Positions 53,565 to 64,000 of a stretch of DNA of 64,000 nt are shown one piece after another. The DNA comes from Bicyclus anynana. Lineage: Eukaryota > Arthropoda > Insecta > Lepidoptera > Nymphalidae. The stretch is taken from contig NC_069085.1 of NCBI RefSeq assembly GCF_947172395.1, positions 156,112 to 220,111 on the forward strand, in the 5' to 3' direction. Position 1 is the stretch's first letter; each line of letters opens with the position of its first letter. The notes under the pieces are model-generated. The model saw only the letters and a program-made list of their open reading frames with translations. It did not search any database and had not been told where the DNA came from. The position numbers were made by a program, and so were the translations under genes.

Positions 53565-54589
53565 GATTCAGGCTTTCTAAGACAGCCACGTCAGCATTGA
53601 CTGTTACGTAGTACGCACGCCGTCGGCAGCGCTGGAGGAAGCCGCAGAAATGCGCGGAACTGGCCGCTGAGCCGCTTTGACATTGCTACTGTGCGACGGT
53701 GTGCGCCAATCACGGTTTATGACGTTTACAGAGAAATATACTACTCATGAGTACATCTCTAGTGTTGTAAATGTTACGAGATGCAACGGATCAGCGCGCA
53801 GGCACATCTACTGTGGCGCAGAGGAAATGAGAGATCGCTGTCGAGATAGGTGAAGACTGCGGACGAATTGAATCGCCGATACGTATCGCTGAGGTAAAGC
53901 CGAAAAACTCGCGTAGACGGCATATCGGAACAGTTTCCAATTTAACCACTGTCAAAAAGGAACAGTAGTCTAGTTACACATATGTTTTTTTTGGGTCATT
54001 TTGCCATTTAGTTGAACTAAATTGGATCAAAGTGCTGAAGAACATGGCGCGTCACCTGGCGGCGCGTGCAGCTCAGGGCTCGCCGACATGTTGCGCCGCT
54101 CTCAGCGCCCGACACCTGCGGAGGCGGACATCAAGTTTACTTTCACTTAAATTCTAAATTACTTGTCGTAATTAATGGGTGATTAAAGATACAGTGTGGC
54201 CACACTTAGCTCAACAATGGGACTGAGAGAAACGGCTGTTCGCACCCGCTAGCCGAGCCTCACTTTTTAGGCAATATGCATAGGTACGTAAGCGCCCTGT
54301 GCAATGGAGGAAAGAAATAGAATCACTGTGTCAGTTCAGACGAAAAAATACGGGCTGTTATTTGTGATCGAGTTTGCTCGAACACTTACGTATAGGTCTG
54401 ACTTGTTCCTTTAGTAAACTCGATAGAATATATTTTGTTAGAAATCCTCAGCTCAAATTCCATTTCACCGCTGGACTATTAAAAAACAATTAGTTTGGTA
54501 GTTGTACCTTTCTAAGAAGCGCCGGCGCCGTAGAAATCGTTCACGGATTAGGAATCCGGTAGTCCATGCAAATGTTCCGCGGAGCCTAG

Positions 54590-54850
54590 TTTGGTGTCAG
54601 GCGAGGAGTGAGGACGCGGCTCCGGGCAGGGCTCGGCTCAGCTCACCACATGTCGCGAGACACGTTCACAAACAAACAACAAAATAATACGTAAACAGTT
54701 GTCTCGTACGTACAGGTTCGGCGACGCAGCGTGCGCGCGCGCAGTCCGCACCGAGACGGAGACAGACTGAGACAGAGGGGCGGGGGCTGCGGGGCGCGGG
54801 CGGGCGGGTGACGTCACGCGCGGGCGCGCAGCCTGCTCTGCTCTAGGCCC
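54590..54850. promoter_or_regulatory. CpG-rich island with a CRE palindrome
   Basis: GC-rich from about 54590, with TGACGTCA at 54809-54816 and GGGCGGGCGGG just before it. It may be the promoter of the GGT-like gene on the minus strand or of an unseen gene. No initiator or exon was confirmed. Confidence 0.35.
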
Positions 54851-56655
54851 TGCTGTGTTGACTCTTGCACATGCATTTTCTTTTTTGCATCCTTTCATAA
54901 TTCGCAACGTAAAAATGTCCAACACATTATCGATAATGAGCGAGTAAACTATACAAATGTACGTGTTACATAGAAGCCATTTAGATCCTGTAGAACTGTC
55001 TAAAGACAACGGCGGACATCATGACATGAGCACATGAGCCTCCGTGACCGTAGATATACCTAAGTCATATTATGTAAGTTGTAATATCGAACATTGTTAG
55101 TTGTGTGTGACCGTATTGTGGAAGGCCCAAAGGCCGCGGTTGCGAGCGCGCAAGAGCTCTCCTTCCCTGTCTACTTCGTGCAGGCAGAGGGAGACAGCGC
55201 TCGCGGTGAATGGCCGTGCGCGCGCGCTGACTCATCTACTGTGCACGCGACGTCTTCAAGTTCAATGTCTGTGCGATTCCCGTTTCCACGTTACTAAAAG
55301 TAGGTTATGGTGCTTGACAATGTACACATTACATATTTACTCCCTTAGCTATTCCAGTAGGTAATATATACCTTGAGAAATAATAAACGTTGCGGGGCAT
55401 TTGAGTGAATTTACAACAGGTGGCCATGTCTTTAAAATGACCCTTCTCACAACACTCGAATCCTAAGAATAACTGCCGACCCTTAATGCAAATAGTCAAG
55501 TGAGAGCTACAAGATCTTCCATTAAAAAAAAGAAATACTTTAAAATATTTAAATAGGTATGTCTAATATTGCCGTTCCTCTCTGACTAAAAAAAGTCCTT
55601 AGAAAATATCGTTGGGTACGGCAATAGCCTAGCGGGCGGGGATCGAACCTCTCGTGATGAGTGCGGCCCCTTCGCCACTGAGCTGTTGAGGCTTCGTTTG
55701 ATTCGATTCATTGACCAAACGACTATCGAAACAATAAACAGTTCACACCTAACACCCGTACCACGTGGGGGTAATCTCGCGAGTGAGATCTATTTTAATA
55801 CTTTTCTATCTCAGCTTTCACCAGATTATCGTCTTAATATTAGGTATCTTATCATTTATTTATGGGATTGTTTATGTACCTGTAACTTTTTTATATTTGT
55901 GTAGATTCGCTGCGTTCGTCTCGGCCCGTCCAAACCTCTAAGATAAGGAAGACCAGCAGAGCTATTTACGAAGGACAATTTCATCATTCGAAGTCTGAAT
56001 CCGGGCCGAGTTTGCAAATTCGTAATGATTCACATTCCGTACAAGTCGCAAGTACAAGTAGCGCCACACTGTCGAGCGGCGCAGTGTTACAGTGTCCTCA
56101 TCGCTCACGAGCACAGCAATGTACTGAGTGAAAACCCTTTTAGGATCATCAAAACCTCAGTAATAGGTTCACTAGATCACCAAAATAATCAGCAGTTGAA
56201 AATCCAGCCTAACTATATGTATTGGGACCAACAACTCGATGGTTTCCGAAAACTACAAATTGTGGAGCGACTAGCGAGCATTCGCGTTCCGATTTGCGCG
56301 CGTGCCGCGCACCGGCGGGGCTTCTCTCTGAAGTGCAATTGTTTAAGTGCCCAGCTAATCTGTTTTACTCGTATGACGATTATATACACCAAAGACTAGG
56401 AATTACACCGGCGATACCGACCTTACAACCGACACACGTGTCTATTTTCTCGAGTATTCTTCCCTAAAACGTCTGATGAGAAGAGTTGCCTAAATAACTT
56501 TGTGTGTAGATGTAGTAATGAGAAAACGTGAAGTAAGTTTTTATCTCAAGAAAATGGCGATTTGTCGACCGAAATGCCGGTTAAGATATGATCGACGACC
56601 CGCGCCCGGGCCCGGAGAGACGGCCCCCTGTGCACAGTGGCCAAAACATTGTAAA
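54851..56655. other. Region upstream of Arr1
   Basis: No convincing exon. A minus-strand SINE head lies at 55622-55692. Several 70-120-codon frames at 55094-56467 lack family resemblance or splice support. Confidence 0.4.
55622..55692 (-). mobile_element. SINE or tRNA-derived head
   Basis: The minus strand reads CTCAACAGCTCAGTGGCGAA (A-box region) and AGAGGTTCGATCCCCGCCCG (B-box), typical of a tRNA-derived SINE promoter. No full tRNA fold seen. Confidence 0.55.
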
Positions 56656-56758
56656 CAGATTACCGAGCAATTCACTCCTTGGTGTATCCGGCGCACGTGT
56701 CGCTAACGAGCCTAACCAGATTACCGGCCGAAGCCGCACGGCGCGCTCCGCGTATAAA
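56656..56758 (+). promoter_or_regulatory. Arr1 promoter: TATA box and two CAGATTACCG repeats
   Basis: TATAAA at 56753-56758 lies 66 bases before the Arr1 ATG. CAGATTACCG occurs twice upstream, at 56656-56665 and 56717-56726; its reverse complement contains TAATCTG, the type of site bound by K50 homeodomain proteins such as Otd/Crx, which drive photoreceptor genes. The TATA assignment is direct; the factor is inference. Confidence 0.6.
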
Positions 56759-56823
56759 GCGCGGCGCGCGGCGCGCCCGGCCACTGCGTCTCTGCGCGGC
56801 GCCGGACGAGCCGCGACCACAAG

Positions 56824-59800
56824 ATGGTGTACAACTTCAAAGTGTTCAAGAAGTGCTCCCCCAACGGCAAGATCCTGCTGTACATGCCCAAGCGGGACTT
56901 CGTGGATCACATCTCATACGTGGAGCCGATCGGTGCGTGTGCTCGCGTGCAGCTCTGTGCTCTGAGGCGGCGCGACAGTGTGTGGCTGTGCTCGTGGCTC
57001 ATACCTGGTTGGATTTCAAATCTGTGATCAAACGATCGCTCGACTTCCTTTCGTTCAAAAGAAAACCAAATTTGGAAATGCATCCCCTGTTAATTAAATA
57101 CCGAGACCTGAATACCAACTTGGACTGCATCGCCACTTATCATCATTATGCGTTCTAAGTAGCGAACCTAATCAACGTATTGTAGCCACGCGGAGGCATT
57201 TGATCGAACTGCGTCTTCGGTCGGTGGAGTGCCGCATTCTGACTGCTCGTTGCGATCTAAGCACTTCCTGAATAAGAGCCCGTTCCCCTCCGCAGATGGC
57301 ATCGTGGTGGTGGACGAGGAGTACGTGAGCGACCGGCGCGTGTTCGCGCAGGTGGTGTGCACGTTCCGGTACGGGCGCGAGGAGGACGAGGTCATGGGGC
57401 TGTCGTTCTACAAGGAGCTGTACCTCGCGTCCGAGCAGGTGTACCCGCCGCTGCAGCAGCGCCCCGCCGACCTCAGCCGCACGCAGGTAGCCCCGACTAG
57501 GACGTGCCCTGTAGGAGTACCCAATGTGTACCTGCGTTACATCGTCTAGCTAGATCGACGACTTCCCGCTTTGGCCACAGGTGGAAATCATCTAAACACT
57601 TCATAATTATGAACGCCGAGCAATCCCTGATTACATACCGAAGGCGCTACTTCAAACTTATAAATTAAATTACAGGCTCCTAATTGGATTGGTTGCGAAT
57701 GTTAAATCTAATCCTTGCAGAATTGCTGCCGTCTTCGAAAGCGGGGCGGGGGGTGTCGGGCGAACGGTAACTTGAACCCGGGACGTTTACGTCGCCTGCT
57801 CCAATAGGAGACGTTCCCATAGCTTCACAGTAGTAGTAGTTACATAATAAAGTTATGACATTTATGTGCTGTGCTAGCTTAATATTATTGTCGATGTATT
57901 TTGAAATCTCAAGATAAATACAACTCAGTGCAGCACCGAGCGCGCGAGATGCAGCGCTGCAGCAGTGCCTGTCGTTGTCGCGCTGTAGCAGTGCATGTCG
58001 TTGTCGCGCTGTAGCAGTGCCTGTCGTTGTCGCGCTGTAGCAGTGCCTGTCGTTGTCGCGCTGTAGCAGTGCCTGTCGTTGTCGCGCTGTAGCAGTGCCT
58101 GTCGTTGTCGCGCTGTAGCAGTGCCTGTCGTTGTCGCGCTGTAGCAGTGCCTGTCGTTGTCGCGCTGTAGCAGTGCCTGTCGTTGTCGCGCTGTAGCAGT
58201 GCCTGTCGTTGTAGCGCTGTAGCAGTGCCTGTCGTTGTCGCGCTGTAGCAGTGCCTGTCTATGTCGCGCTGTAGCAGTGCCTGTCGTTGTCGCGCTGTAG
58301 CAGTGCCTGTCGTTGTCGCGCTGTAGCAGTGCCTGTCGTTGTCGCGCTGTAGCAGTGCCTGTCGTTGTCGCGCTGTAGCAGTGCCTGTCTATGTCGCGCT
58401 GTAGCAGTGCCTGTCGTTGTCGCGCTGTAGCAGTGCCTGTCGTTGTCGCGCTGTAGCAGTGCCTGTCGTTGTCGCGCTGTAGCAGTGCCTGTCGTTGTCG
58501 CGCTGTAGCAGTGCCTGTCGTTGTCGCGCTGTAGCAGTGCCTGTCGTTGTCGCGCTGTAGCAGTGCCTGTCGTTGTCGCGCTGTAGCAGTGCCTGTCGTT
58601 GTCGCGCTGTAGCAGTGCCTGTCGTTGTCGCGCTGTAGCAGTGCCTGTCGTTGTCGCGCTGTAGCATTGCCTGTCTATGTCGCGCTGTAGCAGTGCCTGT
58701 CGTTGTCGCGCTGTAGCAGTGCCTGTCGTTGTCGCGCTGTAGCAGTGCCTGTCGTTGTCGCGCTGTAGCAGTGCCTGTCGTTGTCGCGATGTAGCAGTGC
58801 CTGTCGTTGTCGCGCTGTAGCAGTGCCTGTCGTCTGTCGCGCAGGAGCGGCTGCTGAAGAAGCTGGGCCCCAGCGCGCTTCCCTTCCGGCTGACGCTGCC
58901 GGCCGGCTCGCCCGGCTCCGTGGCGCTGCAGCCTGGCCTGGAGGACGAGGGCGAGCCGTGCGGCGTGCACTACTACGTCAAGCTGTTCGTGGGCGAGACT
59001 GAGATCGATCGCATGCACCGCCGGTGAGTGACCGTGTCATTCATTCTGTTTCACATGAATTATACTTTAGTTTACTTTTTCTCTTTTGTCGGCAATCCCG
59101 AGTCAGCCTTCGCAGCCTCCCTAAGCTGTGAGGTCTCACTGTCGAACGTGTGGTCGTACGCAGGAGCACGGTGGCGCTGGGCATCCGCAAGGTGCAGTTC
59201 GCGCCCGACAAGCCGGGCCCGCAGCCCTGCACCGTGGTGCGCAAGGACTTCGTGCTGTCGCCGGGACAGCTGGAGCTGGAGCTCACGCTGGATAAGCAGG
59301 TGCGTGGTCGTTAAAGTAGGCTGATAATAATAATGATGATCGGGTAATGATTGTGCATTGACGCCTCGTCTCCCCCGCAGCTGTACATCCACGGCGAGAC
59401 GGTGGCCGTCAACATCAGCATACGCAACCACAGCAACAAGGTGGTGAAGAAGATCAAGGCCAGCATCCTGCAGACGGTGGACGTGGTGCTGTTCCAGAAC
59501 GGCCAGTACCGGAACGTCGTCACGGGAGTCGAGACGCAGTCAGTTCACTGTTCTTTATTTAATATGAAGTGCTTGCTTTACGTACGTGCGTGCTTTACGC
59601 ACGCTTTCCCTGCTGGGGAGAAATGCGTGTCGTTCCAATAATGTGATCGGCCGAGGCGAACGTACGTCGAGAGGAATATATATGTTACTGAAGATAGAAA
59701 GAGACAGTAGCGTTTTGTATGCCATTGTAGGAGCAAGAGACAGGAGTTTTACTTCAGTGGTGTGGACACACTCAATGTTTAATTTCCCGCTAGTAACTTA

Positions 59801-61388
59801 AAGTGAAAAAGATGTTGATGTCACCCCGTTTTAAGAAAATCGAGTTCATTTTCATCGAATTGAAAGTTTTAATATTATCCGTCGACGAATTTTTGATGAG
59901 TTACGAAGCTATCCTGAGTATTTTTATATATGATCAAGTCTGGTCGGGTTTGTAGCTTTTTAATGGTCTAAGGGTTGTAGGCATCACCCGTGACCAGCAG
60001 CCACCCACCGGCAAAGATGTAGCGCCAAGCGATTTAGCGATTCGGTATGGTGCCGTGTAGAGGAAGAGCAAACGATACTCACGCTGAGTCAGCGACTTAC
60101 TGCTGTCGCTGCGCGTGCGCAGGGACGGCTGCCCGCTGCAGCCCGGCGCCAGCATGCAGAAGGTGGTGCAGCTGCGGCCGGCGCTGGGCGGGCTGCGCGA
60201 CCGGCGCGGCATCGCCCTCGACGCGCAGCTCAAGCGCGCCGAGACCACGCTCGCCTCCACCACGCTGTACGTAGCCGCCACACTTGCACGCTTTCATGCA
60301 GTATCATCTTTATTTCGACAGACTCGACTACAAAAATCTTAATCAACTAATGTCTGACACTTAGTTTGCGCCCGTTTTGCTTATTCGAAAGTCGACTAAA
60401 AATTAATTAAAATGAGTTCATAGCATCTTTAGAATGTCTGTTCTCCACCAGTCAGCCACACGTGGATGTGGATACAGTTCTTGATGGTGTTGATTGATGT
60501 AGTTTAATAATAGTTAGTTGCAATAACGGTGGCGGGTTGAGCACACGCTGTACTGCCGGAGCCGGGAGGGTGTTCGTGACCACCGCTCCTGGCTCACGGC
60601 CAGGCAGCGTGTGCCGTGGCGTGCGACGTGTGTGTGTGTGTGTGTGTGTGCAGGCTGCTGGACCCGGAGCAGCGTGACGCGTTCGGCATCGTGGTGAGCT
60701 ACAGCGTCAAGGTGAAGCTGTACCTGGGCGCGCTAGGCGGCGAGCTGAGCGCCGAGCTGCCCTTCATTCTCATGCATCCCAAGGTGACACAATTGACACG
60801 ATCAGCTCATATATTATACAATATCATGGCGAGCGTCAGAAAAAAAATCAAGCTGAAATACGATCAAGCTGAAACAATTCAAGCTGTCTAGAGGGCTGTT
60901 ATAAAAATTCTGCAAGATATAAAAAAACATGGTGGGATATTCCTCTATATAGGGTACATTACTCATTCTGTTTTAAAATGCTCACCAATGGTCGAAATCG
61001 CGGATGTTCGCTTTTGTTGATATCTGATAGCGGTCGTTCAATAATGATTACCCCGTCCCGCCTTCTCACTTTGGAGCAGCGTCAGCGTCAGTAGGTCTAA
61101 GCTCTATATCCTCTGCAATAAGAAGGGACGCCTGACATGTACTCTGTAGTGAGCGGTTATAATAGGCTGATTGTTATCATTATCACAATTCACAAGAGAC
61201 GTTCACATAGACGCTTGACGGGCGGCGGCGTTGGTCGACGCAGTAATGTGCAGTTGTGCAGTAGTGCGCTAACAGAGCGAGTGCTGCAGGACGGGCGCGC
61301 GCGGCTGGTGGCGGCCGACAGCGAGGCGGACGTGGAGATGTTCCGCCAGGACACCGTGCTGCACCAGGAGAGCGTCGAGGTGTACTGA
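56824..61388 (+). CDS. Arr1: Visual arrestin 1 (phosrestin II type), complete, 345 residues
   Basis: Eight exons: 56824-56932, 57296-57486, 58845-59023, 59164-59299, 59381-59538, 60123-60266, 60654-60783, 61290-61388. All have GT-AG ends and agreeing phases, total 1038 nt. The protein starts MVYNFKVFKKCSPNGKILLY, with the arrestin phosphate-sensor lysine pair (10-11) and KRDFVDH. RYGREEDEVMGLSF, HRRSTVALGIRKVQFAP, LYIHGETVAVNISIRNHSNK and FGIVVSYSVKVKLYLGALGG follow. It matches insect Arr1 closely (fly protein 364 residues) and ends short (DVEMFRQDTVLHQES), without clathrin- or AP2-binding motifs. It binds activated rhodopsin in photoreceptors, ends signalling and promotes rhodopsin uptake (family knowledge). 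Exons are strongly GC-rich. A TATA box and TAATC-type sites precede it. Confidence 0.96.
57951..58840 (+). repeat. 26-bp minisatellite in Arr1 intron 2, about 34 copies
   Basis: Unit TCGCGCTGTAGCAGTGCC plus TGTCGTTG, repeated with few variants (CTATG instead of CGTTG at 58258, 58388 and 58674). It runs up to the acceptor of exon 3 (TCTGTCGCGCAG|GAG at 58844), which itself looks like a modified unit. Every unit holds CTGTAG and CAG, potential decoy 3' splice sites. The long minus-strand frame across it is a by-product. Confidence 0.95.
59960..60060 (+). mobile_element. SINE fragment in Arr1 intron 5
   Basis: CACCGGCAAAGATGTAGCGC, CAAGCGATTTAGCGATTCGG and TATGGTGCCGTGTAG are the middle of the lepidopteran SINE family seen at 40376. 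It ends about 60 bp before exon 6. Confidence 0.6.
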
Positions 61389-61391
61389 GCC

Positions 61392-61884
61392 GAGCGCCGA
61401 GCGCTGAGCCTGAGCACTGAGCGCTGAGCCTGAGCACTGAGCGCTGAGCCTGGGCACTGAGCAGCCCTCCGCCGAACAGTAATATCATATACTCCAGAAC
61501 ATTGTATTTTTCTATTTATTGTGCTATTCGTACTTTTTAGATATATATTTTTGATTATAAGTTGATATTTTTGCTAATAGTCACATCCTCGAATGTTTAT
61601 TAAATGCTTTATTATTAAATCGATTAGTTGTTTGTTGTCTATGAGCAACTCTTTATTTATTTATCATAGGTTCTGTGATCTCAATAGTGTATTGATAACA
61701 TCATTGGTACAATGGTGTCCAACGCCTCGATCGGGACAGTCAACGTTGACAGTGTGTGTGTGTACCTACGCCTCTCTTCATCGCTGAATAATTATAACAA
61801 CTAGGTACGAACGCCTAAGCTTGCTTTTTAATAATTTATAATGTTGTTACCAAACTAACTTTTTATTAATTGAAATATAATAAA
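61392..61884 (+). terminator. Arr1 3' untranslated region with minisatellite and poly-A signals
   Basis: After the stop (61386-61388) a 20-bp unit GAGCGCTGAGCCTGAGCACT repeats about three times (to about 61460). Poly-A candidates are ATTAAA at 61599-61604 and 61614-61619, and AATAAA at 61879-61884. Which one is used cannot be told from sequence alone. Confidence 0.55.
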
Positions 61885-63360
61885 ATATTATACCTATTCA
61901 TTAAGTTTTTTTTTCTTACTTTTTTATCTGATGACAGATGACAGAGAATCGAAAAGGTTCTTAATGTTAGTTCTGGGTCTCAAAGACCTGCTTACGACCT
62001 TGTTGAGAGTTGCCATGGTAGGCAGTCCGCTATATTACTGCCTGCCTGCTGTCGGCCTGCAGTCGATGCGATGCGATGCGTGAGGCTTCGGATTAAGTGC
62101 TGAGTTCGAGTCACAGGCCACAGTGATTGCTTCATCAATGTCTGACGTGTCTATCACATAGGCGTATATAAAGAGTGGGCCGGGTCCACCCTAGAAAGGT
62201 CCTGTGCCCACCCTAGGATTCTGGGCTACCGATTTGGAATTATATTAGGGACTCCAAAATTCTGATAGTTTTACAATACAATACTGATAATTTGACTCGC
62301 CGCACGGAACCATAAAACCAAAAAGATGAAGAATAATATGTCTACCCGTGGCTAGGCGCTGGTACTTTATGCAGCATAATAAAGTAAACAAACAGACAGT
62401 CATAATCGTTTGGTGTAGTACAAGTTGGTAGTCTTCGCAGGAACCTCTTCAAGTGTGAAGTGTGGTGGACAAACACATACCTACGCCTGAATATTTTTAT
62501 TAGCACTGCCGTGTAGTTACAACTTAGTGTCTCTAACTCAACGCCTGGTGACAAAACCCAAGGCCAGTTTGATCAAAATGATGGCTGTGTCAGAGCAGTG
62601 GCGTAGCGTGTCTTGTATCAAAATTAGTTGGGGGCCCAATATGAAGGATCAAGATTTCTAAAAGAAAGAAAGATGTTTGAAGAACCAATGAATATACGGG
62701 AATTCATAGGATCATCAAACTAAAGGATTGTGGATAAGGTACATTTTACTGATTTTAGCTGTCACACGTAAGCAGTCTTTTCTGACAATGACGATTTACA
62801 TAACTCTTTGGTAAACATTTCGGGTTTCTGTACAATGCCGAAGGTCTGGCCACGCAGCCTATTAGACCAAACTTTTTATGGCGATTGGTGGCTGGTTTGC
62901 TAATTCAACTGTACTGCGAGAAACATAGGTATCGGAATGTAAGAAGGTATTATAATATTTTGATACTCTCAGATAGGTCAGGGCCGGGGATCGAACCCAG
63001 TTTTATTTGAACACTGAGGGATTGTGTACTGGTTGTAAATGTTCGCGATCTAAATATCGCATATGTATTTCATCCCAGCTCGAGAGATTACAATCTGTAT
63101 CGAGAGCTCGTCTCGTCTCGTCTCAGTAGTTTGGTTAAAGCCGCGGCACGTCCTCCGCACTGTATTCATGTAACAGTCTATAACTAGCCGCCGGCTGTCA
63201 ATAGAAGGGTTTACAACTGGTACTATCCGCGACACGGCACGGTACGTGTCCAGTCGGCACTGTGGAACCAGCCTTGTTACAGTTGACGTGACGATCACTC
63301 AATCCTATGTACTCAGGTACCTATTTATACTAAAGAAAAACTGAGTTTGTTCCGCTCAAA
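61885..63360. other. Intergenic stretch
   Basis: Holds a broken hAT MITE from 62596, a B-box-like fragment on the minus strand at about 62975-63005 (GGGTTCGATCCCCGGCC in reverse) and CTCGTCTCGTCTCGTCTCA near 63107. No exon recognised. Confidence 0.45.
62596..62770 (+). mobile_element. hAT-type MITE, right end lost
   Basis: Starts CAGTGGCGTAGCGTG and shares ATCAAAATTAGTTGGGGGCC and AAGGATTGTGGATAAGG-type segments with the 45693 element; the GCTACGCCCCTG end is missing. Confidence 0.65.
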
Positions 63361-63553
63361 TCTATACTTACTAATATTACAAAGCTGAAGAGTTTGTTTG
63401 TTTTATTGAACGCGCTAATCTAAGGAACCACTGGCCCGTCATGAGAAATTATTTCAGTGTTAGGTAGCCCATTTATCGAAGAAGGCTATATATAGGCTAT
63501 AATATATTTTTCCCGTATTCCTACGGGAACGGAAACCACGCGGCGTCAGGTAG
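63361..63553 (+). mobile_element. Short Helitron (193 bp)
   Basis: Begins TCTATACTTACTAATATTAC after A and ends GCGTCAGGTAG before T (CTAG changed to GTAG). The body has GTTAGGTAGCCCATTTATCG and CCCGTATTCCTACGGGAACG, as in the copy at 27785-27941. Confidence 0.7.
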
Positions 63554-63779
63554 TATAGAATAATTACGTAATTATTATATTTAGACGAAATGTTCCCAAG
63601 GTATACGAACATGTTAGAGCTACTCTCTAACTTAACATACACTGACAACATTAAAGCGAGAAAAGCCACGGACAAACCTAGTTACTTAATTAATAAGCCG
63701 TAAATACATAAATTATTTGAATGTGGTCTCGCCGTCGGGCTTTGTGTCTATTTTCCTCGACTTTTTTCTTTACAAATTA

Positions 63780-63955
63780 GCTCTTGACTACAATCTCACC
63801 TGGTGGTAAGTCTAGATGCAGTCTAAGATGGAAAGTCTCCCACCAGCCAGACCTGGACCAATTAAGAAAATATCAAATAAGCCCAGCCGAGAAATTGAAC
63901 CCACGACCTTCGTTTTGTAAATCCACCGCGCATACCACTGCGCTACGGAGGCCGT
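63780..63955 (-). mobile_element. SINE with tRNA-like head
   Basis: The minus strand starts GGCCTCCGTAGCGCAGTGGT (A-box), then AGGTCGTGGGTTCAATTTC (B-box), GGTCTGGCTGGTGGGAGAC, and ends TTACCACCAGGTGAGATTG. It is a SINE rather than a tRNA gene because it continues into the lepidopteran SINE body. Confidence 0.75.
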
Positions 63956-64000
63956 CTAGAACCCCTAACGCGTGTGTTAGTTGTCTCTTAAAGATAAGGA

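Larger units (their letters stand above)
52476..54589. other. Upstream region of the GGT-like gene
   Basis: The missing first exon(s) should lie here or further right, but I could not identify them. Contains three perfect hairpins (see 53249 and 53511) and a triple GTGCCCCC run near 53170-53190. Confidence 0.4.

Noticed and set aside
58389..59018. 209-codon minus-strand ORF
   Set aside because: Produced by the 26-bp minisatellite and the antisense of Arr1 exon 3.
63780..63955. tRNA gene
   Set aside because: A-box and B-box are present, but the sequence continues into a SINE body and an acceptor stem is not evident; the same holds at 42368, 40376 and 28985.

Overview
The window looks like nuclear DNA of a lepidopteran (moth or butterfly). 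An AT-rich background carries short, extremely GC-rich exons with GT-AG introns. It is crowded with repeats I recognise from Lepidoptera: Helitrons ending in a hairpin plus CTAG, tRNA-headed SINEs, RTE and CR1-type LINEs, and MITEs. No bacterial, CRISPR, rRNA or intact tRNA feature was seen.

Three real host genes can be read. (1) Positions 1-7942, minus strand: a Venus kinase receptor with a signal-peptide exon (7942-7822), an extracellular exon (4108-2433) and a transmembrane plus insulin-receptor-like tyrosine kinase exon (1565 to the window edge). All exon phases agree. (2) Positions 52475-46525, minus strand: a gamma-glutamyltransferase-like type II membrane protein resembling the GGT7 branch. 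It has six visible exons, the nucleophile threonine is replaced by alanine, and the first exon was not found. (3) Positions 56824-61388, plus strand: a complete eight-exon visual arrestin (Arr1 type, 345 residues), with a TATA box and a 26-bp minisatellite ending at the acceptor of exon 3. These genes are not an operon and need not act together: one is a hormone/amino-acid-type receptor, one a glutathione-hydrolase-like pseudoenzyme, one a phototransduction shut-off protein. Two weak single exons (30743-30889 plus; 38704-39041 minus) may belong to unknown genes.

Most of the rest is mobile DNA. LINEs: a decayed RTE element (8871-11518), an RTE 3' stub (12310-12545), a full-length CR1-group element with two open ORFs (31560-36370), a truncated relative (12822-14582), and a further LINE (48020-50870) inside the GGT-like gene. 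One AACCGACTTC-ended family occurs at least eight times. One copy (15301-16656) interrupts a 307-bp sequence whose uninterrupted paralogue is at 22790-23093, and several copies have folded into inverted duplications. Helitron ends recur about ten times, one of them (51605-51936) nested inside another element. A 277-bp hAT-type MITE has a perfect 8-bp duplication. Tandem arrays with periods of 26, about 86, 109, 130, about 136 and 157 bp are present.

The most unusual observation is a pair of tiny perfect palindromes of the form CACAGTA...TACTGTG (24 bp at 11649, 18 bp at 40041). Each is flanked by a perfect 7-bp direct repeat, as if a minimal transposon end pair, or its footprint, had been inserted with target-site duplication. 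A third palindrome with the same arms at 42898 lacks the duplication.
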